Shown here piece after piece: positions 23,757 through 34,973 of a stretch of DNA of 64,000 bases. This DNA is from Amborella trichopoda (Eukaryota; Streptophyta; Magnoliopsida; Amborellales; Amborellaceae), in contig NW_006499436.1 in the NCBI RefSeq assembly GCF_000471905.2, positions 4,965,827-5,029,826 of the forward strand, given 5' to 3'. The position numbers and the translations under genes were made by a program. The notes beneath the pieces are model-generated. The model ran no database searches and was not told the DNA's origin. It was given only the letters and a program-made list of their open reading frames with translations. The first letter of the stretch is position 1; every line of letters begins with the position of its first letter.

Positions 23757-26700
23757 TGGCTTCCACTTCGGGTATGAATTATACCCAAAACCTAATTCCT
23801 ATTTTAGATGGAGAAGACTATGAGTCATGGAGTCTCCAAATGAAGACTCTTTTTATCTCACAATATTTATGGAACATTGTAGAAGAAGGCTATTCATTGC
23901 AAGAAAATGTAGCAGCGCTGGAATCATGGTCGTAGGCAAGGCAGAACTAGTACAAGGAAAATAAGAAGAGAGATGCAAAAGCCCTACTCTTCATCCAACA
24001 AGTGGCAAGCAAAGCTATCTTTCTTCGAATAAAAATAGTTTCAAAATCAAAAGAAGCATGGGAAATTTTGAAAAATGAATTTCAAGGATTTGAAAATATA
24101 ATTTCTATCAAAATCCAAAATTTATGGAGAGATTTTGATAATTTGATGATGAAAGATGGTGAAACAGCTCATAATTTCTTTACTCAAGTTACAAGAACAA
24201 TAAATCAGATCAGATGTTATGGGAAGATATTTCTGATAAAAAAAATAGTCCAAAATTTTTCAAGAAGCCTACCTGCAAAATTTAACCATGTTGTGCCTGC
24301 TATAGAAGAATAAAATGATTTATCTAAATTTTCTTTACAAGAATTAAGTGGGGCTTTGGAAGCACATGAATAAAGGATAAATAGATTTTCAAATCAAAAT
24401 ATGGAACAAGCTTTTCAGTCAAAGGTTAAAATTTCTGAAAAGAAAAATTTTGAAGAAAAAAGAGATAGGGGGACATTTCAAAATTATCAAAGAGTTCATG
24501 GAAGGCAAAAATTTTCAAGAGACCAAGAAAGAGGAAGAGAGGAAGAAATATGAACAGCCAGAGAAATTTAGATAAAAAAAATAGATCTGAATCTTATTGT
24601 ATTATTTGCAAAAAATCAGGGCATGAATCAAAGAATTGCCGATATAAATGTCCAAAATGCAGAATCCCAAATCACTCTCAAAGGGATATCTGGTATCAAA
24701 AGAAAAATCAAATTCAAAAAAATGAAGTGAATTTTTTTGAAGATAATAATACATGTCATAAGTTCTATTCATACATGAATGCCCAACAAAATTCACAAGA
24801 TGTTTGGCACCTGAATAGTGGTTGTAGCAATTATATGACAGGAAGTAAGAGTAGTTTTGTTGAAATAAATGAAAAGGTCACTTCACAAGCCAAGCTAGGA
24901 GATGTAAAACTCCAAAATGTTGAAGGAAAATGAATAATTACTGTAAAACCTAAAGGAGGTTGCCCTAAATTTATTCATGATGTTCTTTATGTTCCTGGCT
25001 TAACACAAAATCTTTTAAGTGTTGGGCAATTAATGAAAATATGTATTCAATCTATTTCAATAGAAATGAATGTATAATTTTTTATAGGAAAATTAGACAA
25101 ACCATAGCCAAGGTAAAAATGAACCCAAATAAGGTATTTCCTATGGTCATGCCAACATGTGAAAATTATACCCTGAGTTCTGAAAATATCGATAAATCCT
25201 ACCTATGGCATCTAAGATTTGGGCATTTAAATTTTAAAAATTTAAGATTGATGGGCCAGAAAGGTATGGTGATCAGATTACTATCAATAAATGAAGAAAA
25301 GAAAGAAAATATGTGAATGTTGTATTTATGAAAAATTACACAGATTACCATTTTCAGAATCATCTTGGAGAGCTAGAGCTTCATTGGAATTGGTTCATGC
25401 TGATATTTGAGGACCAACTCAAACAGAAACCTTTAATAAAAAAAGGTTTTTTTTCTTAATTGTTGATGATTACAGCAGGATGATGTGGGTATATTTCTTT
25501 GCCCAAAAAATCAGAAGCATTTTCCATTTTTACTCAGTTTAAAACTTATGTAGAAAAACAAAGTGGTTTTCCATTAAAAGCCTTGAGGACAGATAGAGGA
25601 GGAGAATTCACATCAACAGAATTTTGGAAATTTTGTAAAAAGAATGGAATTAAAAGAGAGTTGACAGCAGCATGTATTCCACAACAAAATGGAGTAATAG
25701 AAAGAAGAAGTATGACAATTGTTGAAATGGCTCGAAGTAAGTTAAAAGGTAACAGCTTCTCAATAAATTTTGGGTTGAAGCTGTTTATACTGCTGTCTAT
25801 ATCCATAATAGGTCTCCTACTAAATCTCTTCAAAATAAAACACCTTTTGAGGCCTAGTATAAAAGAAAACCAAATGTGAAATATTTCAAGGTTTTTGGTT
25901 GTATTGCTTATGGAACAAGAACTTCCCAAGATATAGAAAAAAATTGATGAAAAAGGCAAAATGTATATCTTTATTGGATATAGTGATGTTTCAAAAGCAT
26001 ATCGCCTTTTAAATCCAAAAACAAATAAATTGGCAATTTCTAGAGATGTTGTATTTGATGAGAAAAGTGAATGGAAATGGGAAGAAAAATCTGGCCAAGA
26101 ACCAATAGCAATAATAAGAGAAGAAGAAAATACGCCACAAGAAAGAGCAAGCTCTCGACTACCAAACTCGATATCAAGCCCAAGAACACCATCTCCAGGC
26201 GCACCAAGTCAAGACTCATCAGACTCAGAGACAACACTGGAAAAGGTACGTTCACTAAGAGAAATCTATGAATCATGTGATATTGCCTTTTTTGCTAGTG
26301 AGCCAGAAAAATTTGAAGGAGCCATAAGAAAAGAAGAACGGTAAAATCCATGGATGAAGAAATTGCAATAATGGAGAAAAATCAAACATGAGAGCTAATG
26401 GACCGACCCTAGAAGTCATAGGACTAAAATGGTTCTACAAGGCAAAATATAATGAAGATGATTCAATTCAAAAAAACAAGGCCCGGTTGGTGGCAAAAGG
26501 CTATGCTCAACAATCAGGTATTGACTATACTGAACCTTTTGCTCCAGTTGCACGAATAGAAACTATTAGAACTGTCTTGGCATTAGCTGCACAAATGAGG
26601 TTGCTAGTATTTCAATTAGATGTAAAATCAGCATTTTTAAATGGAGAACTTGCAGAAGAAGTGTATGTCGAACAACCTCAAGGATATGTGAAAAAGGGAA

Positions 26701-27801
26701 AAGAAAATAAAGTATATCGACTTAAAAAGGCTTTATATGAAACAAGCACCACGAGCATGGAAAAGTAGGATAGACAGGTACTTTTGTCAATAAGGATTTG
26801 AGAGAAGTCCTAGTAAACCGTTACTCTACGTAAAAAATAAAGGTACATATGATCTTCTAATAGACTGTCTTTATATTGATGATTTGATTTATATTGGTAC
26901 TACCCAAAAGATGATGGAAGAATATAAGAAATGTATGATGAAGGAAGTTGAAATTACGGATTTGGGCCTCATAAGATATTTTCTTGGGATTCAAGTAAAA
27001 CAATCAAATAGAGAAATTATTATTTCCCAAGAAAGATTTATAGAATACCTCTTGAAAAAGTTTGGTATGACAAAATGCAAACCGATGGCTACTCCCGTGG
27101 ATCCAAATGAAAAATTGACACAAAATGATAGAGCACAAGAAGAGGATGCATCCTCTTATAGACGTCTTGTTGGGTTCTCACAAACACAGGAGCAGATATT
27201 GTTCATGCAATCAGTATTGTCTCCAGATTCATGAGCAAACCAAGCAAGTTGCATTTTGTAGCAACCAAAAGAATATTAAGATATGTTCAAGGAACTAAGA
27301 CCTTTAGTCTCAAGTATACTACACAAAAAGACAACAGCCTGGTTAGCTACACAGATAGTGATTGGAATGGATCGTTAGATGATCGAAAAATACTTTAGGA
27401 TATGTATTCTGCTTGGGATCTAAAGTTATATCTTGGTTATCAAGAAAGCAAAAAGTTGTTATCTTATCATCTGCAAAAGCGAAATATATTTCAGCCACTA
27501 GCACTGGGTGTGAAGCAGTTTGGTTGAGAAGAACTCTACATGACCTACATCATGACCACAAGGATCCAACAACAATTTATTGTGATAACAGGTCAGCTAA
27601 TGCTATGACGAAGAATCCAGTATTTTATAGCAGGACAGAGCATATAAAGCTTCGCCACCATTTCATTAGAGACTTGGTCGAGAAAGGGGAGATCGAGCTC
27701 AAGTTCATCAGCACAAATGACCTGCTTGCAGATATTTTTATAAAGTCACTTTCAACAGATAAATTTATGAAGCTCAGAGGAAAAACGAGAGTGACAAATT
27801 A
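23757..27801 (+). pseudogene. Copia gag-pol polyprotein, inactivated
   Basis: The chosen start is ATG of MASTSGMNYTQNLIPILDGE. Gag of the UBN2 type (DGEDYESWSLQMKTLF) runs to a CCHC knuckle (CIICKKSGHESKNC near 24597-24640). The protease core reads HLNSGCSNYMTG, with Asn in place of the catalytic Asp. Integrase has HLRFGHLNFKNL and LRTDRGGEFTSTEFWKF (25590-25650). RT includes [26 protein letters not shown] and LYIDDLIYIG (26420-26900). RNase H includes CDNRSANAMTKNPVFYSRTE (27580-27640). Numerous stops and frameshifts break the polyprotein into pieces. Confidence 0.93.
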
Positions 27802-27810
27802 AGGGGGGGA

Positions 27811-28008
27811 TGTTAAATTGTATAATTTGTCTCTCTCTCTCTCTCTCTAGAAAACTCTACACTCCTCTCCATCTCTCTACCATCATTCCTTCTCTCTCTA
27901 GATCTTTTTATCACCGCCAATCTAGTATTCTCTCCACCGCAAAAAACAAGACTATAAAAAAGTGGCTTGAAGTTGTATTGTATCTATCTATTCGTAAGAA
28001 AGAGAGAG
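27811..28008 (+). repeat. Copia 3' LTR, 3'-truncated
   Basis: It begins TGTTAAATTGTATAATTTG followed by a CT run, contains TATAAAAA at 27953-27960, and stops inside a GA run after ATTCGTAAGAAAGAG. The remaining ~120 bp seen at the end of the 5' LTR are absent. Confidence 0.85.
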
Positions 28009-28031
28009 GAGACAAATTATACAATTTAACA
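28009..28031 (-). repeat. Inverted tip of a Copia LTR at the nest boundary
   Basis: ACAAATTATACAATTTAACA is the reverse complement of the Copia LTR start. It is what the right end of a minus-strand Copia would look like, so it probably belongs to the same insertion as the minus-strand body at 9555-11847. The next bases, CAAACAACAACTATG, match the uninterrupted copy B at 42164-42180. Confidence 0.8.
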
Positions 28032-28924
28032 CAAACAACAACTATGTCAATGTACTACTAGAAATATAATTCAGCAAGGTAATATAATGCACAAGCTGAA
28101 TGAAGCAAAAAGAGATGGCTAAATACCCTAAAACAAAAAATCAATAGAAATTGAGTACCCAAATGATAAAACTCTGAAGTTTTTCTTTTCAAAACTCAAA
28201 ACAACAACTACATAAATGTACTGCTAGAAATGTAATTAAGCAAGGTAATATAATATGCATATAGTTGTAGTGGAATGAAGTAGAAAGGGATGGCTAAATA
28301 CCCAAAAACCAAAAATAGAAACCAGATATCACCTTATTGAGAATAGAGAGAGCACTACAGATGCGGTAATGATCATCCATGAAAGACAAGGCACATAAAC
28401 AATTTCTGTCGTACGAATGCACCTGATGAAACAACAAAATTACACAAATTACGGCCTTTTTAATCTTCAATTACTCAAGAAAAACTCAGACCAAAAGCTA
28501 CCAAAACTTCACAATTAAGTAAAAAGGTTCGAAAGTGAAAAAAAATTGCATTACTTTGAAAAAGATAATGGGGAAGAAACAAGAAGATGCAGTGGGAGAG
28601 AAGAAAGATGGATTTAGAGATAGAAATTTTCAGTTTCTATCTCACATGCATGTCCTAGTTTTAGAGAGAGAATCTCTAAAATTAATTTTAGAGAGAGAAA
28701 GAGAATCCCAATTGAATGCTCTTCTCTTGCAGATCAGAGAGAAGCTCTTCCCACCGATGACAGAGAAAGAGAGAGTAAACTTAGAGAGAGAAAGAGAGGA
28801 GCATGCGCTAGTTACAAAGACGTCTGCACCACTTAGAGAGAGAAAGAATTCGAAAGGGTTTGAAATCGAGAGATTGGGAAGTTTTTATAAAGGATTAATA
28901 ATCCAACGACCATAATTAGGGGCA
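28032..28924. repeat. Segmental duplication copy A, second part
   Basis: The block matches copy B at 42164-43054: CAACAACTATGTCAATGTACT, the repeated ATTCAGCAAGGTAATATAAT intron-like segment, the 90-nt exon, the GA-rich leader, and the end at CCATAATTAGGG/CCATAGTTAGGG. Homology stops at about 28924, exactly where a Copia LTR begins. Confidence 0.9.
28333..28422 (-). CDS. Putative exon of an unknown multi-exon gene, copy A
   Basis: A 90-nt open exon on the minus strand is flanked by a TTTCATCAG acceptor and an AATAAG|GTGATATC donor. It encodes 30 residues including RNCLCALSFMDDHYRICSAL. The paired exon in copy B (42470-42559) has the same length, phase and splice sites. Substitutions between the two leave both open, which supports a real exon. 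A GA-rich leader and a TATA-like CCTTTATAAAAAC (28883-28894, minus strand) lie upstream. The transposon nest splits this copy from the rest of the gene. I do not recognise the protein family. Confidence 0.45.
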
Positions 28925-28925
28925 G

Positions 28926-29241
28926 TGCCGTGAGACTGACGATCGCAGAGTCGAGGGTTTTCCAGAACAATGAGAACTTAAGCTTCTCCTTGTGTGCCTC
29001 TCCATGGCCATGAAAGGCCTAATTATAGAGGATGGAGGAGGCCGTTCTCCAACATTCGGTTTTCTCCATAAAACTCTGAAAAACGTGGCCTTGTAATCTT
29101 GGGATGTAGGTGGCTATATTCTACCCGTTAGATAATGTCACTTACTCTCTATAAGAAGCCTCCTTATTTTAGTGATAAACATGAACTTTAAGATAACAAG
29201 AGAAATATTTGAAGGCCCCATGGCCACCCATAGCGCCAACA
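28926..29241 (-). repeat. Copia 3' LTR of the minus-strand element
   Basis: On the minus strand the LTR begins TGTTGGCGCTATGGGTGGCC right after a purine-rich GTGAGAGAA segment. It ends near 28926, where copy A sequence stops. The left end position is inferred from the end of the copy A match and the TG/CA rule. No second LTR was found on the right side of the element. Confidence 0.6.
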
Positions 29242-32200
29242 TTCTCTCACTTGGCCATAAGGGCCAGGTATATTGAAATAATATCACTTGGTGATTTAAC
29301 ATTTATGAGCATATCCTTGTCATGAGGCTTTTCACGCTATTGCAGTTATACATCTCATAACAAGAAATATCCAAAGTCATGTCATGGGGCACACTAATGC
29401 GGCTTTTCCTCTCATGATCAAGACATCAAAAGAAATATACCATTTGGGAGTTCCTAACTTAAATATTTTTAAGTTTCATCCAAGCAACATGCATTGATAA
29501 TATTTCTACACTCAATCCCTTTGTTAAAGGGTCTACAATCATATCTGAAGATGGTAAATAACTTACAGTTATTTCATTCTTTTCAATAATTTTATAGATG
29601 TAACAATAATCAATTTCAATGTGCTTACCCTTGGAACTATAAGCCCCATTTCTAATTGATAAAATAGCACCATGATTATTACAAAAAAATTTAACAGGTC
29701 CGTCGGCTATATCCAGCTTCAAATCATTTATGAAGCGTTTAGTTCAGACGACATAAGTTGTAGCAATGCTACAAGCAATATACTCGGCTTCTATAGTATA
29801 CCGAGCTACACAACCTTGTTTCTTGCTAGACCAAGAAATACATCCACTCCCAAAGAGGAATACAAATTCTGAGGTTGATTTTCTATCATCTGGGTCTCCT
29901 GCAAAATCTGCATTAAAGTACCCAGTAGCCTCTAAATTGTCGACTTGAAAGCACAACTTGTAATTTTTAGTTTTCTGAATATATCTGAGTATCCTTTTTA
30001 CGGCTTGCCAATGAGTCATCCCAGGATTACTCTGAAATCTACTTACAAGACCATATGCATGACTCAAATCAGGTCTTGTACACAACATCGCATAATTTAC
30101 GCATCCTACAGCTTGAGCATATGAAATTCTTTCCATTTTAGCTTTGTCACTATCATTTAATGGACACATTTTCTTTGACAATTTTAAGCCTTTACAAACT
30201 GGTATATCTATGGGCATGCAATTTTCCATCTTAAATCTCTTTAAAATACTTTTTAAATAATTTTCTTAAGATAAACATAGAAGTTTCAAATTTCTATCTA
30301 TTGTTATCTTAATGCCCAATACATATGAGGATTCTCCTATATCTTTAATCTCAAAATGTGAACTTAGCTATGATTTGGTATGGTTAATCATGCTAATATC
30401 ATTACCGGCTATCAAAATATCATCTACATATAGTGGCAATATAACAAAATTGCTCGCACTATTCCAGACATATACACAATGGTCTAACATGTTGGCTATA
30501 TAACCAATTTCAGTGATTGCATTATGAAAAGTAAAGTACCATTGTCTAGAAGATTGTTTTAGACCATATAAAGATTTCTTAAGTTTATATATTTTGTCTT
30601 CTTGGCCTTTAATTACATATCCTTTTGGTTGTTTCATGTATATATCTTCTTTTAATTCTCCATTTAAGAAAGCTGTTTTGACATCCATCTGAAATAATTC
30701 TATATCATACTATGCAACTAATGATAAGATGATCCTAATAGATGAAAATTTTGCTACAAGAGAATAAGTCTCTTCATAATCTATATCCTCCTTTTAAGTA
30801 AATCCTTTAGCTACCAACATAGCTTTATATTTATCAATGGATCCATTTGCATTAAGCTTTTCTTTATGACCCATTTGCAACCGATGACTTTTCAATCTTT
30901 AAAGAGGTCAACCAACACCCAAACTTGGTTTCTTTTAATATAATCAAGTTCATCATTCATGGTTTGAGTCCACTCAGCTTAGTCATTTGAGCTAATAGCT
31001 TCACTGTAGCTTCGAGGTTCATCTATTGTACCATCACTCATTGAAGAATAATTATTTTCATTCATAAATACATAAAATTCTTCTAAAGTCATAGGTGTGG
31101 CTTTAATTCTTTTAAGTTTGTTTGATATACTTAATTCAATTGAATCATTCTCACCAAATGTAGAGGGAGTTTGAGAAACAAGGTCTTCCAGACCCTTATC
31201 TTTATCAATTTCATGTAAGTCAACAAACTTATTTAAAATATTTTCATCATCTATATTTTTTACGAAATGAGCATCACGACTCTCTATTAACGATCTAGTA
31301 TCATGGTTATAGAATATATACCCCCTTGGAATTTTTTGAATCGCCTATAAAATAGCATTTTATAGTTTTACTTTGTAATTTATCTCTATTTTGTGGTGGT
31401 ATAAGCACATGTGCCCAAGAACCTCAAACTTTCAAGATAGTAATGTTAGGTTTCCTATCTATCCATAATTCATATGGATCAAGCCTATAGTTTTAGTTGG
31501 GACACAATTAATAATATACATTGCAGTGTTGAGAGCTTCACCCCAAAAATGAAGTGATAAATTTGAGTGGCTCATCATGGACCTAACCATGTCCATTAGA
31601 GTTATATTTTTCTTTTCAGCTGCGCCAATTTGTTGTGGGGAATATGACATGGTTGTTTGGTGAATTATACCATGCTGCTTATAAAATTCGATAAATAAGG
31701 CGGAGCAATATTCACCTCCCCTATTTGTTCAAAGAATTTTAATATGTCTACCTAACTTATTTTCTACCTCAGCTTTATATTCTTTAAAACTTTCCAATGC
31801 ATCTGATTTATTACTAATTAGGTATATATATCCATTACGTGAATAATCGTCTATAAATGTTATAAAATATTCCATACCTCTATGTAGTTTTACATTTAAT
31901 GGGCGACATATATCAAAGTGAACAATACTAAGTAGTTCACTAGACATTTTCCCTTTAGGGAAAGACTTCTTAGTTAGTTTATCAAAAATACATGGCTCGC
32001 ATGTTTGAACACAATTTCTCCTAAATTGGGGAGCAAGCCTCTTTTAATCATTTGATTCATTTTGTCTTTATTTATATGTCTTAATCTTAAGTGCCATAAA
32101 TATGGATCATTCATACACACAAAAACATCAAAAGAGGCATCAGAATAACTAGAAAGAGATGAACTTTCATTAGTATTCGATCAGTACAAATTGTCAATTT

Positions 32201-33417
32201 TAGTACCATACACCAATGCTTTAGAATGTTTCCCAATGGTGACCTGACCAGACCTGAAACTTATTTCATAACCCTTGTCGTCTAGCCTAGAGACATAAAT
32301 CATATTGCACCTCAGATTAGGCGCATATAATGTATTAGTCAATAAGAGATTTGTTTCTCCTATTAAACACCGCTTGAAAGTATCGACACTTAGTTACATC
32401 ACAGTAGGTATCATTTCCCATATAAATCCGCTGGTTACCTGATGCAATATCCTTCAACTCTGTGTATTCGTCCTTGGTCCTTGAGACATGTCTAGTGGAG
32501 GTTGAGTCGACCCACTAATTTCTCAGGTTATGGTCGACAACTATTGATTCTAGGACTATACGGATCAAGTCTTTTCTTTTATTTTGATTATTTCGAACAT
32601 GGTTGCTTTTCTGGTTCCTATTTTAATTTTTCAGCTTAGGACAATTAAACTTGATATGTTCAATTTTCTTACAATAAAAGCATATATTCTCAACCTTATT
32701 CTTTTGATTTTTAAAATTTCTTCTATTTCCCTTATACCTATTATTTTTCTAATTATTGAAAGGTTTATTAGGAGCTTAGAAGATGAACTTTGGGCAAAGT
32801 GGAGCTCATTGGACTTCTTCCTCATTGTTCTCTTAGCTTCAATACTGAGATGTATGGGAAGATTTAACATATGGTTATCCCTTGTGCAGAATAATTCAAT
32901 GCAATTACAACATACTCCCAATATGGTAGGAGACTGTTAAGGACAATGGACACTTGCATGCGGTCGAGGACTGGATTTCAAGCTGCAACAAAGTCCTTTA
33001 CAAGCACTATCATTTTCTTGACATGCTCGGTCACTGAGTCCGATTCTTTCATTCTGCAAGAATTGTATTTTTCTAACAAAATTGTACATGAGTCTTAGAA
33101 GTGGTCTCATACTTTTCAGATAGGGCACCCATCATACTTTGAGCTGTGGTGTGATCCTCAAAGACTCTAATTAAATCATCTTCCATAAAGCTCAACATAG
33201 TAGTCCTAGCTACTTTGTCATCTTCTAAACATTTTTCAAGTCACCTTCTGGCTTGATCATTGACATCAGGCTCTAAAATTGGTGGTTCTGTTTTTAGGAC
33301 ATAATCTACCTTATCTTGGAAAAGAATATATCTAATTTTTCTTTTCCACATAGAAAAATTGGTCCTATTGAGTTTTTCAAGTTTGGATAGTTCTGACATA
33401 ACTAGCCTAGATGCCAT
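29242..33417 (-). pseudogene. Ty1/Copia polyprotein, minus strand, inactivated
   Basis: Reading on the minus strand from 33417, gag starts MASRLVMSELSKLEKLN and contains NFSMWKRKIRYILF. Near 32690-32620 there is a CCHC-like remnant. The protease region is around 32530. Integrase pieces are HFDICRPLNVKLHRG with YFITFIDDYSRNGYIYL (31729-31947) and MSYSPQQIGAAEKKN (31459-31650). RT has MDVKTAFLNGELKEDIYM, YGLKQSSRQW and LYVDDILIAGND (30368-30688). RNase H has GCISWSSKKQGCVA and HIEIDYCYIYK (29459-29900). Stops and frameshifts break each domain. It is a different family from the Copia copies at 9.6-28 kb. Confidence 0.93.
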
Positions 33418-33911
33418 TTTAAATTTTTAGATAATACCTAAAAGTTCAAAAAAATTAATTTTATTTAAGAAAGGGTTGTCTGCTAGCTAAATCAATAGGT
33501 TTGCCGACTCTTAGTGAGCTGCAACCTCAAAGAAAAATTTTCTCAAGTAGTTTATGTTCGCACTGTTGTGATGCAACATAAAATTAATAAAGTAATGCGA
33601 CAACTACTTTTTGTCAAATCTTGCATAAGAATAATTTTCATAAATATGTAAATGTCTTAGCACAAGAGAGAGTGTGTGCAATGATATTTGATATGTTTCA
33701 ACAAAAATATGCCATTGCATAATCACAAAAAAAAAAATTGAATTCACAAAATCAAGATCATGAAATTCTCTCATTTTAAGAGACCAAAACATATGATAAT
33801 TATGCTAAACAATGACAATTATTATGTAAATAGAATATGTAGAAAATTCCCTAAATTATAGACCACAAGTGCATGCAATTGTTATGTACACTTTCACTCA
33901 AACTATCCCTA
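33418..33911. other. Untranslated 5' side of the Copia element; no 5' LTR seen
   Basis: AT-rich sequence upstream (minus sense) of the gag start. I see neither a primer binding site nor a copy of the 316-bp LTR, so the 5' end of this element is probably lost. The open frame 33604-33792 has no recognisable motif. Confidence 0.4.
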
Positions 33912-34104
33912 GACCTTAAGATCCGATCGGCTTGAAGTTATGGATATTTTTAACTGTAGGGAAGTTGTTTTTTCGCCATGTCTACAAAGAGGCCAATGAC
34001 ATAGCAAATGGGCTGGCCAAGAGTGGGGTTAATAGCACTCATGTTGTAATTTATGTCTTTTTACCATTGAAATTCTCTCTTTCGAATCTTATAAATAAAA
34101 TATT
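33912..34104 (+). pseudogene. Non-LTR retrotransposon RNase H fragment (copy 1)
   Basis: A short plus-strand frame contains FRHVYKEANDIANGLAKSG, the C-terminal motif of the RNase H-like domain (RVT_3 type) common in plant LINE-derived and related ORFs. No endonuclease or reverse transcriptase precedes it. It is duplicated at 53564-53724 and continues, after the inserted miniature element, at 34674-34850. Confidence 0.7.
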
Positions 34105-34664
34105 GGGAAAATTGTTTAAGACCCCCAAATATGGACTTTCTAGGCACTTTACCTCCGACCCAACTTTTTCTAACATAATTTTTCCTAAAACCAACTTTTT
34201 TTGACAAAAATACCCTTCCTTTATATAACAAATTATTTTCGCTGGAGATGGCGGTCCGGTGTTTAAAAGAGACGGTTCGGTGTTTAGAAGAGGCAGTCCG
34301 GCTTTTCATTGTGATGGTCCGGGGATTATACTATTGGACAAATAGGTAGTCCGGCGTTTTGAAATAGCAGTCCGGCAATTTGAAGGGGCAACTCGTTATT
34401 TTAAAGTGGCGGTACGGCATTTTGAAAGGGATTTCCAGCATTTTAAAGTGGCGGTTCGGCGTTTTGAAGTGAGAAGTCTGGCATTGTACAAGTACGGTAT
34501 TTTTGTTATGTTTGAGAATGGTATTTTCGTAAAAAAAAATAACTTTTTGTATTGGGGGTATTTGCTAAAAAAGTTGGTTTTAAAGAAAAATATGTTAATA
34601 AAAGTTAGACTAATGGTAAAACGGCTAGAAAGTCCATATTTTGAGGTTTTTAAGCAATTTCCCC
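34105..34664. mobile_element. Mutator-like miniature element, 560 bp, 9-bp target duplication
   Basis: Terminal inverted repeats of about 39 bp start GGGAAAATTGTTTAAGACCC on the left and, reverse-complemented, GGGGAAATTGCTTAAAAACC on the right. Both reach AATATGGACTTTCTAG. The flanks carry TAAAATATT (34096-34104) and TAAAATATA (34665-34673), 8 of 9 identical. The related locus at 53716-53724 has a single TAAAATATT and no insertion, so this is a direct empty-site comparison. No transposase is present. The centre contains a GC-richer tandem array (34240-34500). Confidence 0.95.
34240..34500. repeat. ~21-bp tandem array inside the Mutator-like element
   Basis: Roughly eleven degenerate units follow the pattern GGCGGTCCGGCGTTTTGAA with length variation of about 20-22 bp. 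It is noticeably more GC-rich than the flanks. Confidence 0.8.
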
Positions 34665-34673
34665 TAAAATATA

Positions 34674-34973
34674 GTCATCTTATGAAAAGGGAACAAAGTA
34701 GTTAGGACCTACCTTTACTCATTCCCATCAAAGGTCCTCATCGAAGCAAGCCATATATTATTCTTTGAAACACATCAGTATACCTTCTTCTTTTTTCATA
34801 TTACATGACCAAGATACTCGCTTTTTCTTTTCAATGTGGCCAAATTAAAATATGGAAGTCTTCAATTATTATGCATGTTCAATATCAAAAAATTTCATAA
34901 AGCCTAACCACCAATATATACTCACCCGTTGCCAAAAGTTGTCCTCTCTTCCTACCTATCGTATTTGCAGCAG
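34674..34973. other. Rest of the duplicated LINE-flank unit, then spacer
   Basis: Bases 34674-34850 match 53738-53897 (AAGCCATATATTATT, CATGACCAAGATAC, CTTTTTCTTTTCAATGTGG). From 34851 to 34973 I see nothing recognisable. Copy B of the segmental duplication starts at about 34974. Confidence 0.6.

Larger units (their letters stand above)
23385..28008 (+). mobile_element. Ty1/Copia element, plus strand, both LTRs truncated
   Basis: The 5' LTR remnant is 23385-23705 (start missing, ends CTAGCA). A primer binding site TGGTATCAAAGCC (23708-23720) fits the 3' end of initiator tRNA-Met. Internal genes run in Copia order: gag, protease, integrase, RT, RNase H. A polypurine tract AAGGGGGGGA (27801-27810) precedes the 3' LTR, which begins TGTTAAATTG at 27811 and is cut at about 28008. 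TATA boxes lie at 23449-23456 and 27953-27960. The element is the same family as the minus-strand fragments on the left of the nest. Confidence 0.93.
9555..28031. mobile_element. Nested transposon complex interrupting duplication copy A
   Basis: The interval separates the two halves of copy A and has no counterpart in copy B. Components in order: minus-strand Copia body (9555-11847), inverted Copia gag/LTR pieces (11840-12099), inverted Gypsy LTR fragment (12100-14203), Gypsy internal region plus 3' LTR (14205-23384) split by a hAT element (18957-23069), plus-strand Copia (23385-28008), and the reverse-complement tip of a Copia LTR (28009-28031). The left boundary lacks an LTR end and about 400 bp of the copy A flank that would match 41745-42165. 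A deletion therefore accompanied or followed insertion. Confidence 0.85.

Noticed and set aside
28535-28915. 126-codon plus-strand frame rich in Glu-Arg (LEREREREE-like)
   Set aside because: It is the reverse strand of a CT-rich leader; in copy B the frame is broken (42803-42985) while the minus-strand exon is kept.
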